From: Hermatobates lingyangjiaoensis | Taxonomy: Eukaryota; Arthropoda; Insecta; Hemiptera; Hermatobatidae | Assembly: GCA_026182355.1 (NCBI GenBank) | Contig: JAPFBL010000602.1 | Span: forward strand, 1 to 64,000 | Direction: 5' to 3' | DNA: 64,000 nucleotides | Part shown: piece after piece, positions 22,465 to 33,512 of the stretch | Layout: every line of letters starts with the position of its first letter | Numbering within the stretch: the stretch's first letter is position 1 | Position numbers and translations under genes: made by a program | Notes under the pieces: generated by a model | Told to the model about the DNA's origin: nothing | What the model saw: the letters and a program-made list of their open reading frames with translations, nothing else | Database searches by the model: none

Positions 22465-22715
22465 TCATTTTTATCGAAGTTTGGTCCAGCTTCAAAAATA
22501 CAACACCTTTAAGCCGACGTTTCATCTATATTTGTAGATTTCTTCAGGGCTACATCAATGCAGAATTTAATTACAATAACATGAAAAGTAATTATATTAC
22601 ATTATTTAACCAAATTAAATTTTGTATTGATGTAGCCCTGAAGATGTCTACAAATGTAGACGGAACGTCAGGTTAAATGTTTGTATTTTTGATATTTGAC
22701 CAAACCTTGATAAAA
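22465..22715. mobile_element. Foldback repeat family C
   Basis: The left arm carries, on the reverse strand, CTGAAGA-A-ATCTA...TAGAT-GAAACG (22520-22547). The right arm carries, forward, CTGAAGA-T-GTCTAC-AAAT-GTAGAC-GGAACG (22638-22667). The two arms differ in the stem bases yet both pair. The outer sequence GTTTGGTC/GACCAAAC is also inverted. Confidence 0.8.
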
Positions 22716-22759
22716 AAGAAAAGTATGTTAAATATATGTGGTGTAGATAAGGAAAACAT

Positions 22760-22762
22760 TCA

Positions 22763-22795
<33 letters not shown>

Positions 22796-22925
22796 AATAT
22801 ATATACTGTTGGGTTTTTGACTCTGACAAAGACCGCTATTACGGTTGAAAGATCTTAGTCTTGTTTCCCCATTATTCTTGGTTTATCCATGAGTATTTAT
22901 TGTGAAATCTTCATAGAAATATATA
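22760..22925 (+). repeat. Repeat family A, short copy after (TA)n
   Basis: (TA)n, then GTTGGGTTTTTGACTCTGAC, the ACCG/CGGT stem, GAAAGATCTTAGTCTTG and a partly decayed terminal hairpin. Confidence 0.8.
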
Positions 22926-22974
22926 TTTCTAACTTATAATAATAATTATATATATGTTGATAAAAGTATCGACC

Positions 22975-23345
22975 GTGGAATAGAACAAACTACTAATTTA
23001 TCGGACTCGGTCAGTTTTTCAGGTTCAAATTAAACTCTCATTGCCAACGTTTCGGTCTTTATTTAAAACCTTTTTTCATAGGCAGAAGTATATATTTTGA
23101 AACAGAAAAACTAAGTATTACATTACAAATTATTTTACAAAGAAAATATTATGTTGATTTTAACAACAACTGTAGTCTGAATGAACATGTGACACTGAAC
23201 TAATTTGTAATGTAATACTTAGTTTTTCTGCTTCAAAATTTATACTTCTGTCTATTAAAAAGGTTTTAAATAAAGACCAAAAAGTTGGCAATGAGAGTTT
23301 AATTTGAACCTGAAGAACTGACGGAGTCCCGATAAACTATAGTTT
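22975..23345. mobile_element. Foldback element with about 150-bp arms
   Basis: The left arm (22983-23125) includes GGTTCAAATTAAACTCTCAT and AACGTTTCGGTC. The right arm (23200-23345) is its reverse complement with scattered changes. The central 75 bp are unpaired. It is related to family G by the TTGCCAACGTTTCGG block. (TA)n follows directly. Confidence 0.85.

Positions 23346-23382
<37 letters not shown>
23346..23382. repeat. (TA)n microsatellite
   Basis: Dinucleotide tract at the edge of the foldback element. Confidence 0.95.
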
Positions 23383-23754
23383 CTTGAATATCCAAAAAAA
23401 TTATGAAAAAATGATTGCATAAGCCATAGTAAAAAATTTAGACATTTTTGTAGGACCATTCACCAACATTTTATTTTAAAAGACCTTATGAAAGTCATAA
23501 ATTGAATTAATTCAAATTCTGTTGTTGTTTATATATATTATCACGTCTTGCATCGTTTTTATTTTTATTTATGGACAAGTTATTTTGATTTCTGCAATAA
23601 GTAATGATTATTTTGCTATTTAAATTATGCTTTACTATTGTGACAGAATAGAGATATTGCCTTTCTGTAAGAGAGTCACTGATTATGCAGGGATTCCTGT
23701 TTAATATGGCATGTTGATTATTTGACCTTAAGATCATCCTTGACGTTTACAACG
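23383..23754. other. AT-rich stretch, nothing recognised
   Basis: No feature seen. Confidence 0.4.
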
Positions 23755-24290
23755 CTTCAGTAAAGCTTAAATTAACTGCCAGCCTCCTTGATGCCTTTAT
23801 TACCTTTCTATTTTCTTCAGCTTCCTTCTTTATGACCTCATCGCAAAGTGATGACCCTTAATTTTTTTTTTTTTTCTGATGACAAGAAAGGTTTAAACCG
23901 TTTTTGCAGAAGATGAAGACAAAATACTTGAAAGCTCATAAGGATATGGCCCCGATTAAACAAGCGGTTTTAAGTATAGTTTTGACTTAAGTGTCGGTAT
24001 AAAACACGAAGAAATGCAATTAGACGTTAGGAATACAGGCTCTGAAGAAGAGGGTTATTAATGCTCACTCCTAATGGAATGGCTTTAGGCAAGTCGAGCT
24101 GCTTATTAATGACCTTTCAGATAAGTCTGCCTCAAGAGTGAGTCGACATTCAGGACTACCTAAAACAAACAGTGTTCACTATCAACACTGCCTCGTTTTC
24201 TCTTCCCCCTCCACTCTCTTCACCCTCCTAACCGTCATTTCAACAAGATAAATCTTCCCATTCCCGACAGCTTATTAGTGAGACCCATGC
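23755..24290. other. Unique island, candidate regulatory element
   Basis: Complex sequence absent elsewhere in the window. It has repeated ATTAATG(A/C) words (24059, 24106), GCAATTAGACG (24018) and CCCGATTAAACAAGCGG (23952). No open frame or repeat signature explains it. Regulatory function is inferred. Confidence 0.3.
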
Positions 24291-25204
24291 CCTGTACTAT
24301 TCTCTTATTTTTTTTTCTATGTTTCCTGAGAGTGCTATTTCAAAGTCATTTGCACTTCATTATATATATGTAACATAGGGTATACCTGAAATTAAAATCA
24401 CAAATCAACTTGATTTGTACTCTAAATAAATTCCTCTATAACTATATTCACTGAATGCATACCTTTGACTAAGCACTTGAGATAAACCCTCTCAAGTGAA
24501 CACATTCCTTTTTTTTGCATGATTTTGACATAAAACTCTTTTTATATAACTTAATGAAAAAAAAGAGTTATTCTTTAATTATCTGTTTCGCTAATGTGTT
24601 ATATATAGCGCCTATTAGAAGTTGAACTTCAGGATATAAATGCACTTGTCTTATTATCCTGTTTTATGCAGTAGATATATGTTAATTAAACTAGAAATGC
24701 TTTTATCTTAAAATGGACACTCAAGGGGTTTTTCAGGGTTGGAAAGTAATATGGTAAATGTCCGATTTTGATTCTTAGGTAATCTTTTTATCGACTCCTT
24801 TTATAGGAGTCCTTTTATCGAAACCTAAAGTAGGATTAAGAGGACTGAAATAGTTAATTATCTGAAAAGTTAGTTACCTACAATAATTAAACCATTCTCA
24901 AAGCCAACAGGTTTCGAACACTTAGTGTTCTTGTTCATGCTATATCTGCTTATCAAAAAGGTAAAACACAAAGAAATGCCGAGTTTAACTGCGAACTTCG
25001 AAATTTGTAATATTAATTGTTCTGTTGTTAAAAAATGATGAAAGTTTAACAAAAACGGTTGTTTTTTCAAAATAGTGTTATTGTGTATTACAGTTCTAGG
25101 GTGGAGAAGTTACTCCTTGTAGTTTCTGTTAAAAATGACATGGATCTGGTAGTTACTGACTTTATAATCTTGAGGTATCATTCTTAAGTTTGCTTTTATT
25201 AATT
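24291..25204. other. AT-rich stretch with one PLE-terminal-like hairpin
   Basis: The only notable item is 24908-24940. On the reverse strand it reads ATGAACAA-GAACAC-TAA-GTGTTC-GAAAC, a 6-bp stem closed directly before GAAAC. Nothing else was recognised. Confidence 0.45.
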
Positions 25205-25461
25205 AATATTTAAAGTTGTTTGAAGAGGCATTGTTGAAGGGCAGAGGGAAGGAGGTCTTGGTCAAAGCACGGTGTAGATTGGCAAGTCACGTGTAAGGCT
25301 AGTTCCAAGAAGAAAGCTCTACACGGGGAATACAAAGAGACATATCCTGCCGTTCAGGCACCTGGCCAAGCCACGCATCGGCCCAATCACTCAGGAGGGC
25401 CGGCCTTTAATAGAACTACCACCCACGCCTGGCGTCCCTGCTAATCGACTAGGGGGCGCCA
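25205..25461. other. GC-rich unique island
   Basis: Rich in CC/GG words (GGAGGGCCGGCCTTTAATAG, CACGCCTGGCGTCC). It ends at a 21-base A run. No open frame of note. It could be a regulatory element or a processed insertion; the A run at its right edge fits the latter, but no target duplication was found. Confidence 0.3.
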
Positions 25462-25482
25462 AAAAAAAAAAAAAAAAAAAAA
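25462..25482. repeat. Poly-A run of about 20 bases
   Basis: Homopolymer directly after the GC-rich island. Confidence 0.9.
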
Positions 25483-25739
25483 GTAAGCTAGTGCCATCAG
25501 GTGGAAAACCAGTCATAACTCAGCCGTTACTAACTTCAAAATCGTTAGCTAGACAGAAATCACTTACAACCAACAATACATTGCACAGCTCAATCTCAAA
25601 AAAAGAATTAAAAAAAAATATCCCTATTCCAAAAACAAGAACAATAATCATTAATACGTCCATCTTCCATTAAAAACCAGTAAAATGTTATATTACACTA
25701 CAAGGACTAAAATTGTTTGAAACTTTGAGGGTTGTCTGC
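25483..25739. other. AT-rich stretch, nothing recognised
   Basis: A 60-codon frame at 25491-25673 is serine/lysine-rich and unremarkable. Confidence 0.35.
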
Positions 25740-26072
25740 TCAAGAACTTCACTCTGTCTTCCGACATTTCGAAAATGCATATGTTCATGGCCAAGGCTTA
25801 CCCCTAGGGTAAGTGTTAACAGTTAAACCCTACCATTCTTCCGACGTTTCGAAAATGCATGTGTTCATGGCCAAGGCTTACCCCTAGTGTAGGTTTTAAC
25901 AGTTAAATCCTACCATTCTTCCTACGTTTCGAAAATGCATATGTTCATGGCCAAGGCTTACTCCTAGTGTAAGTTTTAACAGTTAAATCCTACCATTCTT
26001 CCGACGTTTCGAAAATACAAATTTTCATGGCCAAGGCTTACTCCTAGTGTAAGTTTCAACAGTTAAATCCTA
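25740..26072. repeat. Minisatellite, 80-bp unit, 4 copies
   Basis: CTTCCGAC-type starts fall at 25758, 25838, 25918 and 25998, exactly 80 bp apart. Units share TTTCGAAAATGCATATGTTC and GGCCAAGGCTTACCCCTAG. The last unit ends abruptly where the LINE fragment begins at about 26073. Confidence 0.92.
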
Positions 26073-26255
26073 CTGCTTCGGGACACTCAACAAAACTGTA
26101 GAAAGACTTTTACCGCTGGACCCAGAAAAAGTGCTGAACTTGTTGGAGGCGTTGAAGCTAATTGCTGGGGGTACTTTAGAACAGAAGGGGAGAAGTACAA
26201 TAGTTTTTTTTTATGATGCAGTGCTAAGTCACATTTAAATAATAATAATAATAAA
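26073..26255 (+). mobile_element. LINE 3' end (family L), copy 5, short
   Basis: Begins GCTTCGGGACACTCAACAAA and ends at the TCACATTTAAATAATAATAA tail. It joins the 80-bp minisatellite without a gap, so the array was probably next to, or part of, the insertion. Confidence 0.8.
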
Positions 26256-26884
26256 AAAATGTAAACCAGGTGATCTAACGGTAGTAAAATATCAACTACT
26301 ATTTTAAAGATTCCTCATTGAATAATCTTTAGTAAAAACAACTAAATTTAGAACTTATGATAGAATAAACCAGTAGTGAGGTTCAACCATTACTAAAATA
26401 GCTGCCACCCATTCTACCTTTATAGAGCCTGGAGTTGAAATTCGATAACTGTAGACGTTCAAATGAAACAAAATACTCGAACTTTTATTCAATTTATATC
26501 GTAATTTATTTTTAGGGAATTTAAAAATTTAGTTAGAATAGTTCACATTATTATATTTATATATTATATTTATTATTATTATTTATATATTACGTATTAT
26601 ATAAATTTATAATATTATCATTTATAGTAAAGTGTGTAAATATTATAATATTTACATAAATGTATTTGTAAATTTTGGTGGCTGTCCTTCTTTAGGACAT
26701 ACTTTATTGAAAATTATGCCAAACTTAGCTGATAACTGTTTCCAATCGTCGCTTTGCAAGTGTGCTTGGTGAATCTATCTCTTCTCTCCTGATGACGGTT
26801 AAACCAAAAATTTGAGACTGTAAGTGTGTTTTCTTATTTACTGTGTATCTATAGTCTACTCTGAAATATATATATATATATATC
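26256..26884. other. AT-rich stretch; family M fragment at its right end
   Basis: At 26775-26860, CTCCTGATGACGGTTAAACC and GACTGTAAGTGTG belong to family M. The rest is simple AT-rich sequence. Confidence 0.5.
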
Positions 26885-27097
26885 AATGATCAAACCACAA
26901 TAAGAAATGGGAAAACAAGACTAAGATCTTTCAACCGCAACAAGTGGTCTTCGTCAGAGTCAACAACCCAACGAAGACCACTTGTTGCCTTTGAAAGATC
27001 TTAGTCTTGCTTTCCCATATCGTATACATATTATTCCCATATCGTATTCTCATATCGTAGTTTGATCATTGATTGTTATTTCACGTGTTAATGTGAA

Positions 27098-27100
<3 letters not shown>
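26885..27100. mobile_element. Palindromic pair of repeat family A
   Basis: A reverse-strand copy (26885-26970) meets a forward copy (26972-27100) at AACAACCCAACG. Each has the CTTAGTCTTG block, and both stems pair with slight differences. The right copy has an extra CCCATATCGTATAC duplication and ends in the ATTTCAC/GTGAAAT hairpin and (TA)n. Confidence 0.85.
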
Positions 27101-27129
<29 letters not shown>

Positions 27130-27132
<3 letters not shown>

Positions 27133-27337
27133 TGTGTTCTCTAATCGGGGTTCGGTCAATTTTCCAGGATAAAAAATCAAACTCTCGTTGCCAACGTTTC
27201 GGTTTTATTTAAAACCTTTTTCATAGGCAGAAGTAAGAATTTTTTAACTAAGAAAATGAAATTTACATTATTTAAAGGAACAACAATGTTAGCCGGACAA
27301 AACCTTCGACTAGACTGTCCGATTAGAGAACACACCT
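27130..27337. mobile_element. TIR element family G, intact copy
   Basis: Bounded by exact inverted repeats: AGGTGTGTTCTCTAATCGG on the left and its complement at 27319-27337 on the right. It is 208 bp long, with no coding capacity. Inside, the reverse strand carries a GGTTTT-AAAT-AAAACC stem closed by GAAACGTTGG (27197-27227), the PLE-terminal layout. It sits directly on a (TA)n tract. Confidence 0.88.
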
Positions 27338-28057
27338 ATTCTATCAAACGGTCGATATATTATTGAATCTGTTATATATATATATATATATATATATTTC
27401 TTATATTGGACTAAAATAAAAGCAGTCTTCCCGCTTAAATCAAATTCTCAATGCCGTGGTTACAAGCATATTTAAACTCTCCCTTATGGATAAGTAATAA
27501 ATTATTATGGATTTTGATAAATAAGTATGATATTATATATACTTATATATAAATTATGTTATAATATTATAATAAATTATATTATTTTTCACCTAAACCA
27601 TTCAACTTCTAGCTATGTAAAGCATAACTACTTGATCTTGATTTAAATTCTTAATTCATTACTCCTGCTTATACGTTGATTTTTATTATGATAGTTTATT
27701 ACATCCATAACCTTTTTTTATGAAATTACGATCCAAAATGGACATATAAAAATCAATGTAGATGAAGAAACATAAAGAAATTAAAATTCTCATACTTACT
27801 CACTTACAGTCTCTAATTTTCGGTTTGAAACGTCTTCAGGAAAGATGAGAGAGTTTGATTTCCAACCGTCTTTGTACCACTTCATTTGGTCTCTACCTTA
27901 TTTCTCATGAAGATGGTTAAAACAGAAAAATAAAAACCTTGGCAATGAGAATTTAATTTGAACTTGAAGAACTAACAGGGTCTTGAACAACTTTAGTTTT
28001 GTTTCTATTTTACAGTCAATATTTTTAGCAATATATATATATATATATATATATAGA
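27338..28057. other. AT-rich stretch; family M fragment at 27760-27890
   Basis: 27783-27850 has CTTACAGTCTCTAATTTTCGG and GAAACGTCTTCAGGAAAG, the reverse-strand form of family M. It is followed by a family G-like fragment (TTGGCAATGAGAATTTAATT). The remainder is unrecognised. Confidence 0.5.
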
Positions 28058-28210
28058 TATATATAATAAAGGATCAAACCCAATATGAAATGGGAAAACA
28101 AGACAAGATCTTTCAACCGTAACAAGCAGTCTTCGTCAGAGTCAAAACCCAATTTCATATTGTGGTTTGACCATTCATTGTTATTTCACCTGTTTATGTG
28201 AAATCTTTTT
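28058..28210. mobile_element. Truncated palindromic copy of repeat family A
   Basis: A reverse-strand half with the ACCG-type stem joins directly to the forward 3' end (ATATTGTGGTTTGACC and the terminal hairpin). The forward half lacks the core. Confidence 0.8.
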
Positions 28211-28917
28211 ATATATAATAAGTAGAGATACAAGATATAAATGATAAAGTATTGACAGCCATTTTTGTTGCGTGATTAGCCTCTAAAAATTATATCGTCA
28301 GATGTTAACGTTTGTAATACCATCCTGTTTTTTTCTGTATTTGTATGCCCTTTCTCATGTCCAGTATTTCCAGTAGATGCCCACTCAATCAATCCCCCTC
28401 CAAAGGGAGAATATGATACTGCAGTATACAAATATATTCGTATTTAGTATGTAAACACTTTGCACTCATGTAATCCAAAAAGTGAATACAAGACTAAAAA
28501 CTGATTATATTTAACAATAAAAAATAAAATGGGGTTATTTTAAAAATTAATTAAAGTTTTAGTATTGTTACCTACAATTATGTATGTTACACTTTACATA
28601 CTGGTAAATGCTAGTCTGTTGTATTTGACTCAATTATCATTATCATTTCCATTATGTGTAATTTGTGTCTTTTAGTTCAGTATATATATAGTAATGTTAA
28701 TCCAAATAAGAAAAAAATACTTTATAAAAGGATGTCTATCCGTATGTAAGTAGTTCAATAAATATTAATCCCATTTTTAAATGTTAACCTAAAAAATCTA
28801 AATTGACAGTGTGTAAAGCTTAATTAAAATCGAAATATTTGGGTATTTCAAAATACCACGCTTATAAGTTTGCACAAGTAATGAAAAATCGAAATGCTTT
28901 TGTCTACATTTCACCAT
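28211..28917. other. AT-rich stretch, nothing recognised
   Basis: No feature seen. Confidence 0.45.
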
Positions 28918-29155
28918 TAATCCCTTTCTGGACATTAGTCCTTTCCTGTGCTTTCACCCTTAAAATACCACTCTTCCCTCCCACTCTTCTCAGCTCCTCA
29001 CCAGATGTTTTCTGCATCTAGTGTTCAGTTGGGTTTTTGACTCTGACGAAGACCTCTTGTTACGGTTGAAAGATCTTAGTCTTGTTTTCCCATTTCTTAT
29101 TGTGGTTTGATCATTGATTGTTATTTCACGTGTTTATGTGAAATCTTTTTATATA
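28918..29155 (+). mobile_element. Repeat family A, second long copy
   Basis: Near-identical to 4797-5035 over its whole length, which defines a unit of about 238 bp. Core stem: GACGAAGACCTCTTGTTACGG, where the CCG has become CCT and weakens one pair. Confidence 0.85.
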
Positions 29156-30299
29156 AAGTGGTTGTGTTTATGACCTTAGGTGTTTAATTTTCTCTTTGAT
29201 TCTTTTAAAGCAGGCGTTTGTTTGCTTTCTATAAATTTTCCTCTCTGAATAAAGGAAATAACTGCATGGTAAATTGAAATAGTGTCTTTGGTGTAAAATA
29301 TATCGTGAAATCTTGATGTTATGATTCCGTTAATAGAGCGACTTTAAAGTTTTTCTTTCTAATTTTTTTTTTAAAAAGCATAGCAGAAGGGAATGATTTA
29401 TGGCTGCTGTTTGAATAGGGGTGATAAGAAAGGTAAATGATTCTGATAAGAACAGGCATTAGTTGGTAGTAGTTGGCATTCTGTGGCATGAAGTGCAAAG
29501 CACGATGAATTTAAAAGAGACCAATAGCTGACAGGGGGAGTGTAAATTAAGAAGGTATTGCCCCAGGAGGAGAATGTTTCCATCCAAAGGACTACGTGTC
29601 CACCAGCCCGTGCACAGACTGGCTTTCCTCCCAAAACCCCCTCCCCCCCCCCCCCTCCATACTATCAGTATTCCCCTCAGCCTTTCCACCCTCCCTGTTA
29701 CGAATTGTCCCATTATACTGGGAATGACAGTAATATAAGTCTTTTTTTTATGGCAGGAAATAGTTGTTGAAGAGAATATTTCACGAAAAAAAAAACCATG
29801 ACCATACCATTTATAAAACATGTTTGGGTCTATAGATATCATCTAACTTGGGACATTATTATGTAAAACAGATCCCTATCGCATACCGGTTAGCACAATG
29901 AAGCCCAAAGGTAAAGTAACTTAAGTTTTGCAACCGATGAATTGTATTTGGTTTTCACTTCATTCATCTTAAGGAAATCCTCATAAAGAAATACTATAAC
30001 TAATGCTAAAACGTAAAAAAAATATAAACAAATATATTTTCACTGCAATATCATGACGAGTATAACAAAAACATCTTTAAGTTATTTTTACTTTCTAATC
30101 TTCAAAATTTCTACCATTGTTTAGGGCTTTAGGTTTTTTTTTTTTTTTGTTGAGAAAAGCATCATATATATATATTGAAGTATTTCCTAATGAAATACTT
30201 CATATATATATTTGAAATTTCATATATAAAGATTATCATACATATTAACACATAATTAATTTTAGGTTGGATTTGAAAAAAGTGTGCTAGAAAATATTA
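29156..30299. other. Mostly unrecognised; GC-richer patch at 29400-29740
   Basis: The patch contains a C-rich run at 29641-29656. A reverse-strand 127-codon frame (29459-29842) crosses this run and encodes a glycine string. It has no recognised domain and probably arises by chance. Confidence 0.35.
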
Positions 30300-30482
30300 T
30301 ATATACACACACACACAATATATATATATATATATATATAACACTATATATACACTTTTTTTCGTTGGAAATACGATCCAAAACGGACAAATATAGTTCA
30401 ATATAAACAAAGAAACATAGAGAAATCAGAAGAACACACTTACAGTCTCTTAACACTATATATAAATATATGCACCTCGGTT
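30300..30482. repeat. (CA)n/(TA)n tracts and a family M fragment
   Basis: Short (CA)n and (TA)n runs at 30304-30345, then a reverse-strand family M piece with GAACACACTTACAGTCTC. Confidence 0.75.
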
Positions 30483-30840
30483 AATTGCGTTTATCGTTTG
30501 GACTGCACCCAGTGTGATGCATTCTACGTTGGGTATGGCCTCCACGAAGCTCAACTTACGTATGAATGGTCACAGGGTTTCCGTCAACGTAAAAACGTTC
30601 CTATTGCTATCCACTCTAATTCCCATGGACTGAACTTTAATCACTGCTTTTTGATTCAACTTGATTTAACTTTCTCGAATACTTTTACAAATTTTGAAAT
30701 CTTTTTTTTCATTTCTGGGTTCAACTTAAAAATTAAATCAACATATTTGTTTGAATTCTTATTGGACATGTTTCGGTGTTACATCCACCATCTTCAGCAA
30801 AACAAGAAATTAAAACTTAACATAACAAAATTAAACTAAA
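30483..30840 (+). pseudogene. Penelope-like element relic with GIY-YIG fragment and 3' end
   Basis: The frame begins upstream of 30498 and reads YRLDCTQCDAFYVGYG, then VPIAIHSNSHGLNF, matching the GIY-YIG nuclease: the GIY-type Y, the C-x2-C pair, the YVG and the IxxHSxSH zinc/catalytic histidines. It shares CTQCDAFYVG with the relic at 9.05 kb, so this is a second PLE lineage, distinct from the one at 45-47 kb. The arginine-helix part (LTYEWSQGF) has decayed. The 3' end carries a reverse-strand CTGAAGA-T-GGTG...CACC-GAAAC motif (30771-30797). Confidence 0.7.
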
Positions 30841-31160
30841 TACCTAAAATCACATTACAATAATAAATAATAAATGAACACTCTATGAACAAGACAAGCA
30901 TGTTAACAGAAGGTTACACGGCCAGGTTTGGCATCAATCTTTTTCACTTACCTTAGGTTTCCAAACAAGGAAGTTTTAGGTATTTAGGTATTTAGATTAA
31001 TTTTCTTATGTGTAGTTTTAATTTCTTGTTTTGCTGAAGATGGTTGATGTTACACCAAAACATGTCCAATAAGAATTCAAACAAATATGGTGATTTAATT
31101 TTTAAGTTGAACCCAGAAATGAAAAAAATATTGCGAAATTTGGAAAAATATTCGACGAAG
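30841..31160. mobile_element. PLE-terminal inverted partner
   Basis: 30960-31130 is an inverted copy of 30690-30850. The shared blocks are TTGCTGAAGATGG, ACATGTCCAATAAGAATTC and TTTTTAAGTTGAACCCAGAA. Together the two halves form a foldback with about 110 bp between the arms. The forward core at 31033 reads CTGAAGATGGTTGATG, with GAAA changed to CAAA. Confidence 0.75.
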
Positions 31161-31195
31161 TTAAATCAAGTGGGAATAAGACAAAGTTTTTAAAT

Positions 31196-31196
<1 letters not shown>

Positions 31197-31283
<87 letters not shown>
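31197..31283. repeat. Compound (CA)n(TA)n microsatellite
   Basis: About 21 CA units followed by about 21 TA units. Confidence 0.95.
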
Positions 31284-31287
<4 letters not shown>

Positions 31288-31479
31288 AATTTTAAATAAT
31301 GTGCTTGACGATCGTTTAATCTTAAAGCTTAACTTTAATGGTTCAACAATCAATTTTTAATAAATTTTGATACAGAGGAACAAGTATTTTCTTAAGTTGT
31401 AGCATGATTAAGAAAAGTAATTTGGAATAATCAAATATAAAAAGAGTTATTGACTCAATATAGAAATAATAGTAGTGCA
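31284..31479. other. AT-rich spacer
   Basis: No feature seen. Confidence 0.4.
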
Positions 31480-31985
31480 CGGTATGAATGTAATAAAGGA
31501 GCAATAAAGAGCTTGACGCCTTCACAAGAGTCATATCTGTTAGCGTTCATCTTATTTTATAAGCGGTTTAAAAATCGGAATAGACTGAAAATGGAGATGT
31601 TAAGCAGACTCGGAGCGAAGAAGAAGGTCATAATTCGAGCGAAAGCACCCAAAGTGTCGTCCAAAAGGAATACCTCAACAGAATTATAGGTTTCACTAGA
31701 AGGGAGGGAGGGGGGATTAGTGAATGAGTTCCTTATAACGAGTTTGTCTTCAGGACGTCCCGCTGGGTCACCCACAAGCGAGGTTCTCTTTATTGGGTCG
31801 CCCCCCCCCCTCTCCCCCGCCCCCTCACCCTTCCCCCCTCAAAGCCTCTCATCTCTTATATTACTCCTCTAACGAGCCTCTACTCTAATTGTACAAATAT
31901 ACACCTTCTAATTGGTTGCTACAACACCCAACGCACACTTGTTTTTCTACATCGCTCGCCTCATCTCCTTCACTCCTTCCAAACC
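31480..31985. other. Unique GC-richer island, candidate regulatory element
   Basis: Complex, non-repetitive sequence with a C-rich run (31801-31811) and CTCTAATTGTAC and TTCTAATTGGTTGC motifs. Frames of 70-80 codons exist on both strands without recognisable domains. Confidence 0.3.
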
Positions 31986-32628
31986 AAACTGAAAAGTCAT
32001 AAATTATATATAAATATATGTAAAAAAAAAAAAACAAATGAACATATATATATATATATATATATATACGAACTGCATACCTTTATAAACGGAAGAAATC
32101 TCAAATCCACTACATGACTTATTGACGCCAGTTCCTCGTAAACTTGAAGCGTGTCTTAATCAAAATACTTTAGAATTCATTCAACTATAACTCATCTCAC
32201 GCCTTTAAATTACAACGCTTAAAAAAAAAAAAATGGTTTCACTTCTGGTATTTTAAGAAATCGTAAATAATTTTTAAATGAATATAAAATATACATTCAC
32301 TATCACGATTGTAGTTGTATAATTTTGACATCTATAACTAAGTAATTTATTTAATAAATTATAAATCGAATTAATTTTTTTTTTTAATAAAAGTCAAAAG
32401 ACTAGATTAAATGAATCAAGTTACACTTGTTTGTTTATTAATTATTTTGTTCTGTTTCTATATTTGATGGAAATTATTAAAGCAATGTAATTAATAATAA
32501 ATTTATTGTCATTTACAAATAAAAAAAAAAGTAAAACAAATACAACTTTTAATGGTGATTATTATTTTCTCATTAAATAATAGTTTATACTAAGTTAGAT
32601 GAACACATTTAATTTAAACAATGATATT
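31986..32628. other. AT-rich stretch with (TA)n at about 32044-32068
   Basis: No other feature seen. Confidence 0.45.
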
Positions 32629-32947
32629 AGGTTGGGTTAGGTTGCTGTGGCAGCCAATAAGGGAACAGACATAGGGTGAACATTGGCCCTTTGTGAAACC
32701 ACAATAAAGAATGATTGTATATTGGGAGTCCTAACTTTTCCTAACTCAACTGTATTTAGAGTAGCGTTCTTGAACGACTACCTGACATCGACTAGGCTCA
32801 AGACCAACGGTCTAACGTCCTTCTCGAGAGACGTACTTACATTTATTCATCTTCCATGTGAAAAAATCGAGGGCCAGATTGGGTATTGAACCATGGATCT
32901 ACCATTCCCGAGGCGAGCTCGCTTTTCATTGGGCTACCCTAGCCCCC
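32629..32947 (-). mobile_element. SINE, full-length copy, tail type 1
   Basis: From the GGTTGGGTTAGGTTGCTGTG tail to the tRNA-like head. On the reverse strand the head starts GGGGGCTAGGGTAGCCCAAT (A box region) and has a decayed B box, GGTTCAATACCC. The central block carries the diagnostic variant ATCGACTAGGCTCAAGACC, which reappears nearby at 33300-33372. Confidence 0.87.
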
Positions 32948-33239
32948 AAATTAAAGATATTAATAGCCCTTCAGGAATTGGTATATGTGAAGTAAAAGTG
33001 GTTGATACCGTCCTACCAGATGTGTCATCACCAATAATATAAGACTTAAGACAACATACACTATTCTTTATTTATGTCTGATTAATGATTTATGTTTTAC
33101 TGCAATTAGTGTATGGTGATAATAAAAGTAAAATCTATTTGAGTAATTTATATAGTTTTGAGTCCACCTGAGTTCATTATTGACAGTTTTTCAATGATGT
33201 CTTTATTAGGGCTTTCATTAGGGCTTTAGCTATTTCTCA
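32948..33239. other. AT-rich spacer
   Basis: No feature seen. Confidence 0.4.
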
Positions 33240-33412
33240 CAATGGTAACTAAAATTACCATTTTAGGTAATTAAAATTACCATTTTAGGTCTGATATCGA
33301 CTAGGCTCAAGACCATTTTAGGTAATTAAAATTACAATTTTAGGTCTGATATCGACTAGGCTCAAGACCAACGGTCTAACGTCCTCCTCGAGAGACGTAC
33401 TTACATTTATTC
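33240..33412. repeat. Local duplication of a SINE core with a small tandem repeat
   Basis: ATTAAAATTACCATTTTAGG recurs three times. TCTGATATCGACTAGGCTC occurs twice, and the second copy continues into GTCTAACGTCC. It shares the private variants of the SINE at 32629-32947, so this is a recent copy of part of that SINE rather than an independent insertion. Confidence 0.75.
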
Positions 33413-33512
33413 ATTTATCATTCATTTCTCATTATTCATTCATATCTTCATTTTACCATTGTTTCTCACAATGGTAACTAAAATTAACTGATTATAATAA
33501 TAAACTACTTTA

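Noticed and set aside
29459..29842. 127-codon reverse frame
   Set aside because: It crosses a C/G homopolymer and has no domain. Composition explains it.
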